From contig JAGYXB010000657.1 of the NCBI GenBank assembly GCA_022495005.1, positions 1 through 64,000 of the forward strand: a stretch of DNA of 64,000 nucleotides. Reading direction: 5' to 3'. The stretch comes from Rhyacophila brunnea (lineage: Eukaryota; Arthropoda; Insecta; Trichoptera; Rhyacophilidae). The stretch's first letter is position 1; each line of letters begins with the position of its first letter. The notes under the pieces were generated by a model that was not told where the DNA came from, did no database searches, and saw only the letters and a list, made by a program, of their open reading frames with translations. The position numbers and the translations under genes are program-made. Positions 11,118-22,612 of the stretch are shown in pieces.

Positions 11118-11817
11118 ATTAATAATTAGTATACTCATGTTAAAATATTCTTTTAATTAATTTAATCGGAAAGAAGAGTAACATATTGTATTATCCGTAG
11201 ATACACCTATTTATTTTTGAGTGTTACAATAATCTATTAACAAGTGACATTTCACTAACTATTTTTAGTAACTATTTCTTCCCATAGTCCATGTCTACAC
11301 ATTACGGATGATATCATGATGTGTAAAACGGAAAAATAGTGTAACTTAGTAGGTACATGGAATATGTTAGGTATCTAATACAGCGTATGTAATAGTATTG
11401 AAATAATAAAGCTTTCTAAGCTACTTTCCGGTCCACTTTAGGATAATGTATGTGTGTACTTTGAGAGCGGAGTTATATGGTAAAGTGTTTTAGGAAAAAC
11501 TACGAGCTGTTATTTTCCACAGGGGCTGAAAAATGTGGCGTTTCTTTTTCCTTGTTTTATATAGCAAAATAAATGATTGTCTAAATCTAAATCCACAAAG
11601 AAAACAACGTCTTTTATTTATTCAGGTACTGCTTCCATAATTTTGTTGAATAAAAGAAAAATGAAAGAAAAAATTAAGACGTATATAAAGTTATAGCGAA
11701 TATAACCATATTGTAAAGTCCTAGAGCGCGATGCTCAATTCGTACTTACCATAAAATAACAGTAAAAATTGTAAGTGGCCGAAATCCATCTGTTAACTAT
11801 AGATTATAGAGATAAGT
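11118..11817. other. AT-rich interval, nothing recognised
   Basis: No repeat copy, conserved frame or RNA gene was recognised. Confidence 0.4.
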
Positions 11818-12112
11818 GGGTCTATTCTATACTTATCGAACACTAAATTGATAAATAGTATCAAACTTAGGGTAGGTTTGTATCAAAATATTAGCACTTA
11901 TTGTAACAATTACACGAAGCCGGTTTTATTGTTGCAATAAGTGCTATATTTTAACAGCACCTATCTTGCTGCTGTTAAAATATCGCACTTATTGCAACAA
12001 TAAAAACCGGCTTCGTGTAATTGTTACAATAAGTGCTAATATTTTGATACAAACCTACCCTAAGTTTGATACTATTTATCAATTTAGTGTTCGATAAGTA
12101 TAGAATAGACCC
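11818..12112. mobile_element. Near-perfect 295-bp palindromic MITE of the GGGTCTATTCTATAC family
   Basis: The two arms of about 141 bp start GGGTCTATTCTATACTTATC and differ by one base substitution and one T-run length change. The loop is about 13 bp (CACCTATCTTGCT). Shorter-armed relatives lie at 21991-22541, 27321-27700, 32781-33116, 39915-40143 and 40440-40648, sharing the TCTATTCTATAC end and internal CACTTATTGTAACAATTA blocks. No transposase is present. Confidence 0.85.
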
Positions 12113-13185
12113 AAAGGAATCCTTAACCATAGACTACTTTTGTTATGAACTCGCCCCCTTGCCCCCTACCGTATTTCCATTTACCACTGACAGCTGCTGT
12201 CAAAATAAATTGACGTGTCTTTAAAACGGCCAATACACTCAAATTCATTTAACAATTGATCTCAATATGGGTATTGAACAACTATTAAATATCCGTGACA
12301 TTTAATACGACATATTTTCCTTTACTTTCTTGATTCTGTACATGTCTTAATTTAGTAAAACCGATTATCGAATTAATATGTCAGTATCAATGAATTATGA
12401 ATTAACTTTTCTTATTCAGATTTAGATATTTATGTAATATTAAACCAATAGATAGGTAGTTGAAATATATAAGTACTTAGTTACCTACACACCAACATGG
12501 TAATATTAGTTTTAATCACTCTATATAATTATTCACATCACGGCATGTATTTGTAATAATTGTAAATGACAAAATCTGACATTTCAACGGCAAGTGTTAC
12601 CGTATCGGGAAAAACATGGTCAAAAAATAACTTATATTATTCACTAATTGCGGAGACATTTAATCATTTTTATTAAATATTAATTGTGTATTTATAGTTA
12701 TTGAATTTATTTTGTATATTTTTCATATTTTTGTCATCGTTTAACAATTACAAAATAATTTACCTAAATTATGAAAAAGAGAATTTTTATATATGGTAAT
12801 ATTTTCAATAGAAAAACAGAACGAAGCTATTGCAGATTTGGTGGACCATAGACAACTCGATCATAACTATGAAATGCTTTCTGCATAGTGTTTTGTTGTA
12901 ATTTTGTTGTAATTATGACAGACGATTGTGCATAGGGCTCCTAGAGAAAATGTCTACCGGAATAATCTCCTATATATTATTATCCTAAGAGATTTTGGAA
13001 AATACACCAACAGCTCATTTAAGCGACATTTTATTGTTATTTTTATATCTTCACTTCGAAATGTGCGCTACCGATTCATCTACCGTTTGAATTGACCACA
13101 TTTCACAAATTTTCAATGATTTTACAGGTACTTGACGTTTATATCCGATATTTTCTTACACACCGTATACGATCGCCATATTTAC
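12113..13185. other. AT-rich interval, nothing recognised
   Basis: No credible coding frame, tRNA or repeat copy was found in about 1.1 kb. Confidence 0.4.
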
Positions 13186-13372
13186 TGTCCACGCCTGTCA
13201 GAATGACGTCTTCGTCGCTTAAGACCTTCTAATCCTTTATTTGACAAACGGATTCGATTATTTTTATTCAAATATCGTAGTGTAGGCATTGGCGCACTTT
13301 TTTCCGGTGAAAAAACAATAATCTAGGTACAATTCACTGCGTAAATAAAAATCTGACAGGTGCGTCCGCCAC
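13186..13372. repeat. Possible short inverted-repeat element
   Basis: Left GTCCACGCCTGTCAGA and, read from the right on the other strand, CAGTGGCGGACGCACCTGTC then AGA share the CGC(A)CCTGTCAGA block. The right end starts CAGTGGCGG like hAT ends, but no target duplication is visible. Confidence 0.3.
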
Positions 13373-13609
13373 TGTGCGTCATATCATAGATAACGTGATA
13401 TTCCAAATTTGATTTTTTTTAAATACTTTGTGGCTGTTCACTCAATCTTTTTTTATTGAATAATTACCTAGGCTACTAATTTCCATAGATCAGATAGTCA
13501 TATTAAACTAACAAAGTTGCCATTGCAAACAATAAAAGAAATTAATACGAATTGTTATAGTCATCAAAATGTGTGATATTGTATAATATCTACTTATTTT
13601 TATCGTCCC

Positions 13610-15175
13610 TATCATCATCAATCTTGACCTATCTATTGCTGGATGAAGGCTTCCTCAGCCTGATTCTACTCCTTACTTACACATGAATTGTTATATTTAT
13701 CAAAATCAGTGATATTATATTATTATCTACCTATCTATATATAATGCCATTATTATCACGAGCCTCAATAAATCCACTGCTGGATGAAGGCCTCTCTACG
13801 TTGATTGTATTCTTGACAGTATTGAATTTCTAATGCTATTTATCTACATATCATATCGTCATCATAATCATCATCATCATCAACCAGGATCAATCCACTG
13901 CTGGATGAAGAGTTCCGCAACTTGATTCTACTACTATTGGTTTAACGAATTTGTGATATTATACATATTTCTATCCATCTTATCATCATCGACTTGAACC
14001 AATCCACTGCTGGATAATGGCCTCCCTACCCCGAATCTACTCCTTTCTGTCATATGAATTGCTGTATTTATCAAAATCAGTGATACCATATTTATCTACA
14101 AATTCATATTGTTATCATCATCATCATCAACCAGGATCAATCCTCTGCTTAATAAAGACCTCCATAGACTGATTCTACTCCTTTTTGTCATATGAATTTC
14201 TGTATTTATCAAAATCGGTTATATTATATTTATCTACATATTCATATCATCATCATCATCACATCACACCGACCTGAACCAATACACTGCTTAATAAAGA
14301 CCTCCCTAGCCCGATTTTACTCCGTTCTGTCATATGAATCCCTGTATTTATAAAAATCGGTGATATTATATTTATTAGCATATTCATATCATCATCATCA
14401 TCATCATCAAACAGGATTAATCCACTACTTAATAAAGACCTCCCTAGCCTGATTCTACTCCTTTCTGTCAAATAAATTTCTGTATTTATCAAAATCGGTG
14501 ATATTACATTTATCTACATATTCATATCGTCATTATTATTATCATCGTCATCGACCTGAACCAATCCACTGCTTAATAAAGACCTCCGTAGCCTGATTCT
14601 ACTCCTTTCTGTCGTATGAATTGCTGTATTTCTCAAAATCGGTGATATTATATTTATTTACATATTCATATCGTCATCATCACCAACCAGAATCAATCCA
14701 CTGCTGGATGGAGGGTTCCGCAACCTGATTCTACTACTATATTATACCTATTTCTATCTTCCTTATCATCATTGACCTGAACCAATCTACTGCTGGATAA
14801 AGGCCTCCCATGCCTGATTCTACTCCTTTCTGTCATTTGAATTGCTGTATTTATCAAAATCGGTGATATTATATTATATCTATTTATATTTCCATTATCA
14901 TTATGAGCCTGAATCAATCCACCGGTGGATGAAGGCCTCTCTTAAGTTGTTTAAATTTCTGTCGGTCATATGAATTGCTATATTTATCAAAATTGCTGAT
15001 AATATATTTACCCATTCATAATATCGTCATTATCATCATCAACCGAGATTAATCCACTGCTGGATGAAGGTTATCCCAACCTAATTCTACTCTTCTTGGT
15101 CATATAAACTGCAATATTTTTTTTAATTTCTGATTTTATATACCTACCCATTTATATCGTTATTATCGTCATCAA

Positions 15176-15207
<32 letters not shown>

Positions 15208-15240
15208 TTTAAGCTGATTCCACATCTTTAGGTCTTATAA
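13610..15240. repeat. Degenerate tandem array of 13 units derived from an RTE LINE 3' end
   Basis: The core (A/T)CAATCCACTGCTGGATGAAGG or a variant recurs near 13630, 13775, 13893, 14000, 14137, 14282, 14420, 14565, 14697, 14785, 14916, 15050 and 15182, at mostly 107-145 bp steps (one 88). Each core is followed by GATTCTACTCCTTTCTGTCA, a spacer with ATCGGTGATATTATATTTAT, and ATC repeats. Read on the minus strand the core is the EAFIQQWID-stop end of the RTE fragments at 19886 and 48950. Four adjacent units share the CTTAATAAAGACC variant, suggesting local amplification. Confidence 0.85.
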
Positions 15241-16260
15241 ATTCCTATTCTTATCAGATATAATATGTATTGCTTCATTATTTATCAACATTTGTGTCGA
15301 TATGAATGTCCCGCACCGGGAAATTATATTTTTTAAGGTTAATTTTAAATCAAAATATGATTTTTAAAATATTATTCTATGACTCCAAGCATTTATTTTT
15401 TATAGACAATGAAACAAAATAATGTTTAAATTTATTTTTTATGCTGCTAACTTTTTCTATTATGTACATGGGACCCGTAAAAGATTAATATTCGCGTTAT
15501 ATTGGATCGCTATTTATGATAATCACAATTGAGATGTATAATTATTTATCATATTTAAATGCACATACCTACACATATATTGTATTAAAATTAAAATAAC
15601 AGTGGCAGCAATCGGCGATTGCCAGCTGTTCTGCTAAACCTAGCAGCCTGAAATGGTGTCAGACGATATTGAGAAGGACAGACTCCAGAATAGAACACGC
15701 ACATGACTCCAAATTTGTATTGGCAGTGACGACATGCAGATCGTAAAACTGACAAATCAGCTAAATTTTCAACTGTCTGACGTGAATGAAAATCCATCCC
15801 GAAGAGAAAACTATGGCGCCGTCTATACACACTTTACAATTATTATATTAAAATCCAACACCAAGTGACTATGACGAAAAGCTGTCTGCAAGACCTAGCG
15901 AGACAGACTGGCGAGAGCCAGCTGGCTCAGCTAGTAGATTAATATTTTCAATGAGATTTCGAAACTAAAAACATTAAGGATAAGTGCAAATTCAAAAAAA
16001 AAAAAAATCGGTGTGCGTACTTATGTACGCGCGTTAGAAGTTATACTTCTTTGGCTTAACAAAGGAAAAACAAAACTTGTGATAAAGTAGATTCTTCGAC
16101 TAGCTCCTAATTAGTTTGTTAAATTAAACACTCAAGAGAAAGGAATATTTTATATTATAAAGGCCTATTGGAACGCCGTTGGTTTATTTCTGCACATTTT
16201 AACTTATATTACTAAATTATATAATGATTTCTCGTTGTTTTTATTTTTAAAGTACCAACT
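15241..16260. other. Mostly unrecognised interval
   Basis: An open minus-strand frame at 15591-15830 contains CRHCQY and QAARFSRTAGNRR, but I recognise no family. Two related stretches, CAGCTGTTCTGCTAAACCTA (15622) and GCTGTCTGCAAGACCTAGCG (15881), hint at a local repeat. Otherwise AT-rich. Confidence 0.35.
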
Positions 16261-16800
16261 GTCACTCTGATTTTTAATCGTTTGTTTACGTAAGGAATCG
16301 CAAATGGCCGCCAATAATAAATTCGCTGCCTAGGCAACGGAACAATTCTAAACTATAATATTATACTGTGTAATCGTCACATATGCAGTAGCATACCATG
16401 GCGTAAAGGTGGCGCACACCTACCTTGCGACAATCGCACGTAACCTCTCGAAATGAATAGATATTTGGATGCGACGACCGGCGAGCCGGTATAGGAATGA
16501 CCAATTCGCAGGGGTTTGTATGCGTTCTGGTGTTCAGCCCGAGAAGCATGCGATTTGTTGATAGCAGCACTAGATGCTTTTTTTCACACTAAAAAGTTGC
16601 ATTCGACCGACCTGCGGAGCTCCATTTGGCGACGTGTGTTTTGTGAATAACGATGACGTCACATCGACGTATTCAACACGTTGCAGACGAGGCGAGTTTA
16701 GATGAGAAAGCCGGCTAAAGTATTCAACTACCGTAAGCTATCAATACTAATGCACGTCTTTACTGTGGTTTGTAATTTTCCGACATCTTTCGTTTCTCAT
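16260..16800. promoter_or_regulatory. Candidate unique region with a CRE-like site
   Basis: The stretch is GC-richer and CpG-containing, with no window repeat mapped to it. GATGACGTCACATC near 16654 contains the perfect palindrome TGACGTCA, the CREB/ATF binding core. No coding exon is recognised beside it, so regulatory function is inferred only from composition and motif. Confidence 0.22.
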
Positions 16801-17115
16801 GATTCGAGATTTCTCGAATTCAGGTAATATTATTTCTCTTCTTGAGAATTCGTGTATAGTTTATTGATTTCTCGAGAAATATCTTTATTTATTTTTCATT
16901 CATATAATATGACCCGCCCGAATCTGTCTGAGATCAAATTCAAAACATTTCTTTGGTATTTCTTACGAAAAGATTTTCATATGTGAATTTTAAAGTTTTC
17001 ATTTCAGAGCAGCTTTTTATTTCCGTTTCAAATGCCTATTTCTTAATAATAATTGATTGAATTCTGGAGAATCACTTTTCTTGATAATTTTTCGAGTATT
17101 CTCAAGAAAAGATTT
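16800..17115. repeat. Cluster of TTCT(C/T)(G/A)AGAA palindromes
   Basis: ATTTCTCGAATTC, CTTCTTGAGAATTC, ATTTCTCGAGAAAT and ATTCTCAAGAAAAG occur within about 300 bp. They resemble facing TTC/GAA heat-shock-element half-sites, but the spacing is four bases rather than the canonical two. Confidence 0.3.
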
Positions 17116-17747
17116 CCTGATCACAGCAAATTCTTTTCTTCACCCTTAATAGTAAAAACAATAATTTCATTTAATTTTAAAATCAGTGATTGTTCCCTTA
17201 CTAGTACACGCACACACATACGTAGATACATATTATATATTATATACATAAACTTTACTTGGTCTCCTACATAATAATATAAGTATGTAATAAAAATATG
17301 ATATAATAGTAATATTATGCAAGTATACAGTTGGTGAGTTGAAAACACGCAGCCGCATTCATCACAGGAAGTGTCAGTAAAAATGACTGTAAACATTTTG
17401 ATAACTGTCACAGAGAGAAGCAATTTCGTGGCAAACAGTGTTGTAATATTTTACAGCTGTTTTTGAACGCCGACATCTGAATGGATAATAAAAAAATAGA
17501 CTTTTTAATTTTCAAGCTACATACTTATTTACAACTGCAAAGGTTGGGCCATTACTACAGATGTATTAAAGAAAAACATTTTCTATGTACACGAATGTTT
17601 TATTATAATATATGAAATTGAATTTAATTTTTTTTTATAAACTAGTGGTTTTCCACCAATTTGATTGCTAAAATTAACGCAGTACTAAAGGATGACTACT
17701 AGCTTATTATCATACTGTAAATATATAGGGCGCATTTGGCTTAAATA

Positions 17748-18235
17748 GTGAAGTTCATCAACCAAAATCCAGTTGATGCCGGTTGGAGTCCAGCCGGGTG
17801 TCGTATTGGTAGTATTGACATGTGTGTCCCTGATTACTATTTTAGAAATCGGGAGTGTCAGTTGTTTGTTATCCCAAGGTGCAAAACTAGCCTGCCATTG
17901 GTGGTGCCAATTGGGAGTGCAATAACTTTGTTCAAGCAAATCACTTCGGATATTGACATATTCCACCCGCGTGAGAGTGAGTATAGGTGGGCATTGTTTC
18001 ATAAATTCTTAATTTACAATAAGGTTTGCTTAGCTCATTCAGTGTACTTCCTTGTAGGTATTTGATTTATAATCTTCTCTATGTACACTTTTCAATTGTT
18101 TAATAAGTTAATACTGATCTATTTTTTTATAATACAATTTTTATAATATTTCTTTGTTTCTTAATGTCATGTTGTGAACGTCTTAAATTAATCATTTGTA
18201 ATGTTCACTATGGGTAAAAAAAATAAATAAAAGAA
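17748..18235 (+). pseudogene. Jockey-like LINE C-terminus with 3' UTR and tail
   Basis: The frame contains RCKTSLPLVVPIGSAITLFK, SDIDIFHPRESEYRWALFHK and ends at the TGA at 18063. A 3' UTR follows with ATGTTGTGAACGTCTTAAAT and an AAAAATAAATAAAAG-type tail. Paralogous copies lie at 19045-19320 (same C-terminus, decayed), 54795-55015 and, tail only on the minus strand, 33735-33815. The RT core is missing: 5' truncated. Confidence 0.5.
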
Positions 18236-18385
18236 TTGAAATTTTAATTTGAAATTGTTTCAAAGTTTTCTTTTAGTTAGTAAATAAATAACTGTGGTGT
18301 TTTCAAATAAAAATCAACCATTTACGTTTTTAAAAATACAAAAATGTCGATTACCCCACATACAAACCGATACCACAGTTCAATA

Positions 18386-18730
18386 GGGGAACAACTCAAA
18401 ATTTAAAGGTTTTGAGTTAAGAATGCCATTCGATGTACAAAGATCTTCTCTTTATAATTCAGCAAAAAAAATAGTCAAAAATTTCTTCAATATGTCATAA
18501 AATCGAATAACCCTTTCTGAGATTAATCAGTAATTCCGTTATATAATAAAATTTATTGGATAATTCCTGCCTAAAATGCACAATTTCATTGTGCATTGAT
18601 GAATTCCACTAAATTAAATATTAAAAAACATACACTTTCATCGAAATCAAGGCTTTAAAATTAAAATGAGAATTACTGCAAAAAATTCAAACGCCCTTAT
18701 CTTGGAACAAGGTTTTATGAGTTGTTCCCC
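18386..18730. mobile_element. TA-target MITE, 345 bp
   Basis: Ends are GGGGAACAACTCAAAA on the left and, on the other strand from the right, GGGGAACAACTCATAA. They are flanked by TA on each side (18384-18385 and 18731-18732), consistent with a Tc1/mariner-type TA target duplication. There is no coding content; a small palindrome, AATGCACAATTTCATTGTGCATT, split around 18577-18599, lies inside. Confidence 0.7.
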
Positions 18731-19044
18731 TATTAAACTAGGGCATCGATACATTCAATTGTGGACTTATCGGTATTTGGAAATAAACGTCACATTAATA
18801 TTTACTTATTAATCAGGCATATTTAACCAATTTTTAATATATTTATGAGATTAGGAATCTTAGTTACTTTTCACACACGTATTGTTCTAGTTTCAAGAGA
18901 CACGAGTGAAGAAAAAGGTCATTATGTAAGTTTGAAGACAAATTTAATACCTCGACCATAGACAATTATTATTACTTGATCAAACTCGAGCTGGTACGAG
19001 TATGTAACTATATCTCTGCCGAAGAGACAAAACTGTCCGCCGAA

Positions 19045-19320
19045 AAATGTCTAAAAGGACATTAACTTTGTTCAGCCAAATTGCATCGGATATTGATATA
19101 ATATAATATACCATCTACGTGATGATGAGTTAAGGTGGAATTTATTTTATAAAGTATTAAAATACGGTCATCTACTTAGCTTATTCGGCGTACTTTGTAT
19201 TTATTGTACTTTATATTTATTGTGTTTGTACTTTAACTTTTATTTCTTCCTGTTTTCATGTTACGAACGTTTTGAATTTTTAAAGTTCACTATATTATAT
19301 AAATAAAAAACATTTGAATA
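19045..19320 (+). pseudogene. Second, more decayed copy of the 17.7-kb LINE 3' end
   Basis: ACTTTGTTCAGCCAAATTGC through GGATATTGATAT and CTTAGCTTATTCGGCGTACT align base by base with 17925-18052, followed by a GTTACGAACGTTTTGAATTT tail and AAATAAAAAAC. In-frame stops and insertions break the frame. Confidence 0.55.
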
Positions 19321-19880
19321 TTATCCTGCAATTTTTTTTTGGCTCGTGAGCATTTTAAAGTTTGTCATCGTAGCATCTGTGATTCGGAAATTTCACAATG
19401 TAACTATTTTATGGAAATAATAATTAAAACGAGATTAGCATTTTAGGAGTGGAGGGAACCGTTTCGGCAAATGAAGTTAGACAATTATGAAAGATAATTT
19501 GAATATAATGGGTTAATATGGAGTTTTGAATTCATATATGTAGACAACTTCATGTTAAGCTCGGGTGATATTACTAAAATAGAGATGAGCATAATTCTAA
19601 TTTAGAAAAGTTTTGTACTTTTCCATTAAAATTTCACGTTACGTCAGCGACCGTAAAAAATAAAAGAATTATAAAGGTTAGCCAGGGGTTTAGGTTTTTC
19701 TTTCTTTCTAAAACTCAACAATACTGGCAGTATTCTGTAAACCTTACAAATATTTTTTTTTCAGGAGGCATTATAATCCATCTATTTTTTTAAATTTTAA
19801 AAATTTAAAAAAGTAAAATGAGAGCCTTGAAATTTTATTCTATGTAGGTATTTAGGATATTGTCAATTTAAACGTTGTAT
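19321..19880. other. AT-rich interval, nothing recognised
   Basis: No element, conserved frame or RNA gene was recognised. Confidence 0.4.
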
Positions 19881-19885
19881 GGATA

Positions 19886-20528
19886 TCATCATCATCAACC
19901 GGGATCAATCCACTGCTGGATGAAGGCCTCCCCAAGCTTTATCCAACTCGAGAGAGTCTTGTGTCGTCCGCTGCCACGTATTTCCACCGAACTTTACCAG
20001 TTCATCAATCCAGCGGCTTTTAGGGCGACCCTGTGGCCGTTTCATGCCCCTTGGGTACCACTAGATGACGGCATTTGTCCAGCGGCCGTCCTTCGGCGAG
20101 CAATGTGCCCCGCCCATCTCCATTTCAGCTGTTTGGCAACGTCTATTACATCGCGTACTCCTGTCTGCTTCCTAACCCATTCGTTTCTCTTACGGTCCTT
20201 TCGCGTGATGCCCAACATACACCTCTCCATGCCTCGCTGTGTGACTGTGTGCCTTTGGAAATCTCTTGTGTTGAGGGTCCACGTCTCGCAGCCATACGTG
20301 AGCACGGGTAGCAACCATTGGTTGAACACCCTACGCTTAAAACATAATGGTAGGTCACTCTTGAAGATGCTATTCAGACGTCCGAAAGCACTCCATCCCA
20401 GCTTTGTTCTTCGAGCAATTTAATCGTGCATGCTTCCGTCTATGGACATCTGCTGTCCAAGATAGACGTAGCTGCTGACTTGCTCGAGTTGGGTGCCATA
20501 AATACAGATAATCGCAGGGTCCGCAAAA
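19886..20528 (-). pseudogene. RTE-type endonuclease-reverse transcriptase, C-terminal third, broken
   Basis: Read on the minus strand from 20528: QLEQVSSYVYLGQQMSIDGS, then a stop after MHD, then VFNQWLLPVLTYGCETWTLN, TQRGMERCMLGITRKDRKRN, KWRWAGHIARR, and after a frame change GRPKSRWIDELVKFG and GGLHPAVDPG-stop. These are the YLG, YGCETW, MER.MLG..RKDR.RN and WAGHIARR signatures of RTE-like LINEs. At least one stop and one frameshift make it a pseudogene. It is cut at its upstream side by an inverted-repeat element at 20529. Confidence 0.85.
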
Positions 20529-20640
20529 CAGTTCTTCGTTGAACATTTCACCGTGGAGTATATTTGTCCGTATGCTACAACATGTGGCAAATTTTATGAG
20601 ATGTCTTTACTAGGTTAGGTTAAATTAAATTAGTAGATTT
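20529..20640. mobile_element. Half of an inverted-repeat element containing a TTAGG motif
   Basis: GTTCTTCGTTGAACATTTCA then CCGTGGAGTATATTTGTCCG and TTTTATGAGATGTCTTTACT, followed by AGGTTAGGTTAAATT, match parts of the element at 44538-44863. It directly abuts and truncates the RTE fragment on its left. Confidence 0.55.
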
Positions 20641-21059
20641 CTCCTCTAACCCACCACACTCTACCTACAGCAACTATTCAGAAAAAATAAATATATTAAT
20701 TTTTACTATTTTTGGAAACCATATAAACGGAGTTTACTTTACTTTGAAACAAGTTATTACATAGTGTATAAGTTGCGTTGATTGCCAAGTTTCTATGGCT
20801 TCAAGCAGCAAAGTTATTACTTTGTTTAATTAATACTATTAACTATATAATGTCAGACGTCCCTAAGTAAAGCACCAGTTACAAATAAAAAGCTGTACAT
20901 AACCTTCTGTTTCAATGTTAAAATAATTTAATCTCTATTAATCTTTAGTAATTTCATGGATAAATGCAATACAAATCTGTTTTATATTGTCCACTAAAAT
21001 TGAAAGTGCATAAAAGAGTAAAGTCTTCATAGAATTGTATTATTTACATATGTTCCTTA

Positions 21060-21840
21060 TTTCGCCGCTCTTTAATATTAAAATTGAATGAAATATAAAA
21101 ATAAATATTAAAACTCTCAAAACCTCACATGAATACTATATAGCCTTTAATAAACTGCTATTCTTCTTTTGGTGCCTTCTCGCACTGTAAGTTGCACATA
21201 AATATTATTATTTATGCAGAAAGGAACCAACCCATATACACACATTTATTATTACCGGGAAACACAGCATTAATGGGATTCGTTCTGATAACTGCTTTCG
21301 ATTTATGCAATGACGCTCATTCAATATTTATTAGTGGTATTATTTACATGTTTTCCTTAATTTGCCGCTCTTTAAAATTTTCAACCCTTATGTAACGCAT
21401 TGTCTGGCTTACCCCATGGGATGTTACCGTATTGTTTTGAATGTGAATATTACATAACAAAGTACGTGCCAACTTACGACTAAAGCCTACTCCAAAGAAC
21501 ATCTGTATGATGTTCAATATTTTCCATCAATAAAAGAAAACACAAGTTTATATGTGTCAGAAGATATTAAATCAGGGAACTCAGAAATAATGGGAACTGA
21601 AATACTTAATGGGTGTGGAATAACAGGAACCGATCTCGAGTGGGGAAGAATATGGGATAAACTTAAATACGTGTGAGGAATACGCTTGTCCTTCGTTCTG
21701 ACAACTGCTCTCGATTTATGCAAAGATGTTCATTCAATATTGGTGTATTAGAAAGTTGCAACACACACTATTGCACGTCTATAATGTGTGGTTAATTTTT
21801 GTAGGATACTCACACATTCAAAACCCTGCATTAAAATGTA
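21060..21840. repeat. Two blocks duplicated at 40145-40850
   Basis: Block Y (about 21060-21290, including TTCTTCTTTTGGTGCCTTCT and GAAAGGAACCAACCCATATA) recurs inverted at about 40655-40840. Block X (about 21590-21850, including GCAACACACACTATTGCACG and ACTCACACATTCAAAACCCT) recurs in direct orientation at 40160-40400. The orientation of Y relative to X differs between loci, so they are separate elements or were rearranged. Confidence 0.65.
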
Positions 21841-21990
21841 GTGTATTGGGGAATAGCCTACCGGAATTATATCTATTAATCTGTTGTGTGTATTCAATGC
21901 ATGAGGAAACAATAATTTTGATAGAATACAGTTGTATACGTATAATGTTCTATATACATAGAAGCGATGTTTCTTGGTACAATGACCAGC

Positions 21991-22541
21991 GCATCTATTC
22001 TATACACAAGACTGCTATCGGCGGTTATCAAGGATAGTTTATCATATGTTTGTATTGAGGTATTATAATATTAATACTATCGATCGAAGGTACTTGATGG
22101 AATTTGAATTTAAATTCTAATGAATTTAAGTTTTGTACTATTCCATTTAGGTCGTTTTTTGCGACCCGGGCTTCACCTTTGACACATTGACGTCACGTGA
22201 CGGTAAACACACACTGATGTCAGTGTGTGTTTAACTTTGGTGAATATACACGGCGCCTGAAGATGCCGAAAGGCGAAACCCGGGTCGCAAAAAACGACCT
22301 AAATGGAATAGTACGAAACTTAAATCCATTGGAGGTGTTATAATTGTTACAATAAGTTAGTCGTCAAAACTGTCTATCTCGCTCTAAAATTTAGCACAGC
22401 CAATTGAGGTGCTGTAAAAACATAACACTTATTATAACAATTACAATTAACTTATTGTAAAAAATATAATACTTCAATACAAAAATATGATAAATTACAT
22501 TCAATAGCCACCGATAGCAGTCTTGTGTATAGAATAGATGC
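21991..22541. mobile_element. GCATCTATTCTATAC-family MITE carrying a nested hairpin
   Basis: Ends GCATCTATTCTATACACAAG then ACTGCTATCGGCGG on the left and an almost exact inverted match at the right (CCGATAGCAGTCTTGTGTAT then AGAATAGATGC). It belongs to the same family as 11818, 27321 and 32781. The middle is interrupted by the separate inverted repeat at 22124-22325. Confidence 0.75.
22124..22325. mobile_element. 202-bp fold-back element with TGACGTCACGTGA in its loop
   Basis: Arms ATTTAAGTTTTGTACTATTC then CATTTAGGTCGTTTTTTGCG and ACCCGGG are mirrored at the right (CCCGGGTCGCAAAAAACGAC then CTAAATGGAATAGTAC). Inside lie TTGACGTCACGTGACGG and a CACACACTGATGTCAGTGTG palindrome. The right arm contains GAAGATGCCGAAAGGCGAAA. 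It sits within the 21991-22541 MITE, so it inserted later. Confidence 0.7.
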
Positions 22542-22549
22542 CCGAGTGT

Positions 22550-22612
22550 AGGAACGGCAAGGGAAGTCCTTCATCCAGTCGTTAATCGAGAGCGTTTAAA
22601 ATGATGATGATA
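22550..22612 (+). pseudogene. RTE LINE 3' end scrap
   Basis: GGAAGTCCTTCATCCAGTCG then TTAATCGAGAGCG reads KSFIQSLIESV-stop followed by ATGATGATGAT, the decayed equivalent of the EAFIQQWID-stop-GATGATGATG ending at 49125-49170. Confidence 0.45.

Noticed and set aside
13610..15240. Regularly spaced repeats resembling a CRISPR array
   Set aside because: Units are degenerate, spacers are related to each other, the core is a LINE C-terminus, and the DNA is eukaryotic with no cas-like genes.
17121..17423. 100-codon minus-strand frame with several tyrosines and isoleucines
   Set aside because: AT-rich composition explains it; no domain or conserved copy was found.
19875..20423. 182-codon + strand open frame, the longest in the window
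   Set aside because: It is the antisense shadow of the RTE reverse-transcriptase remnant on the minus strand, which carries the recognisable YGCETW and WAGHIARR motifs.
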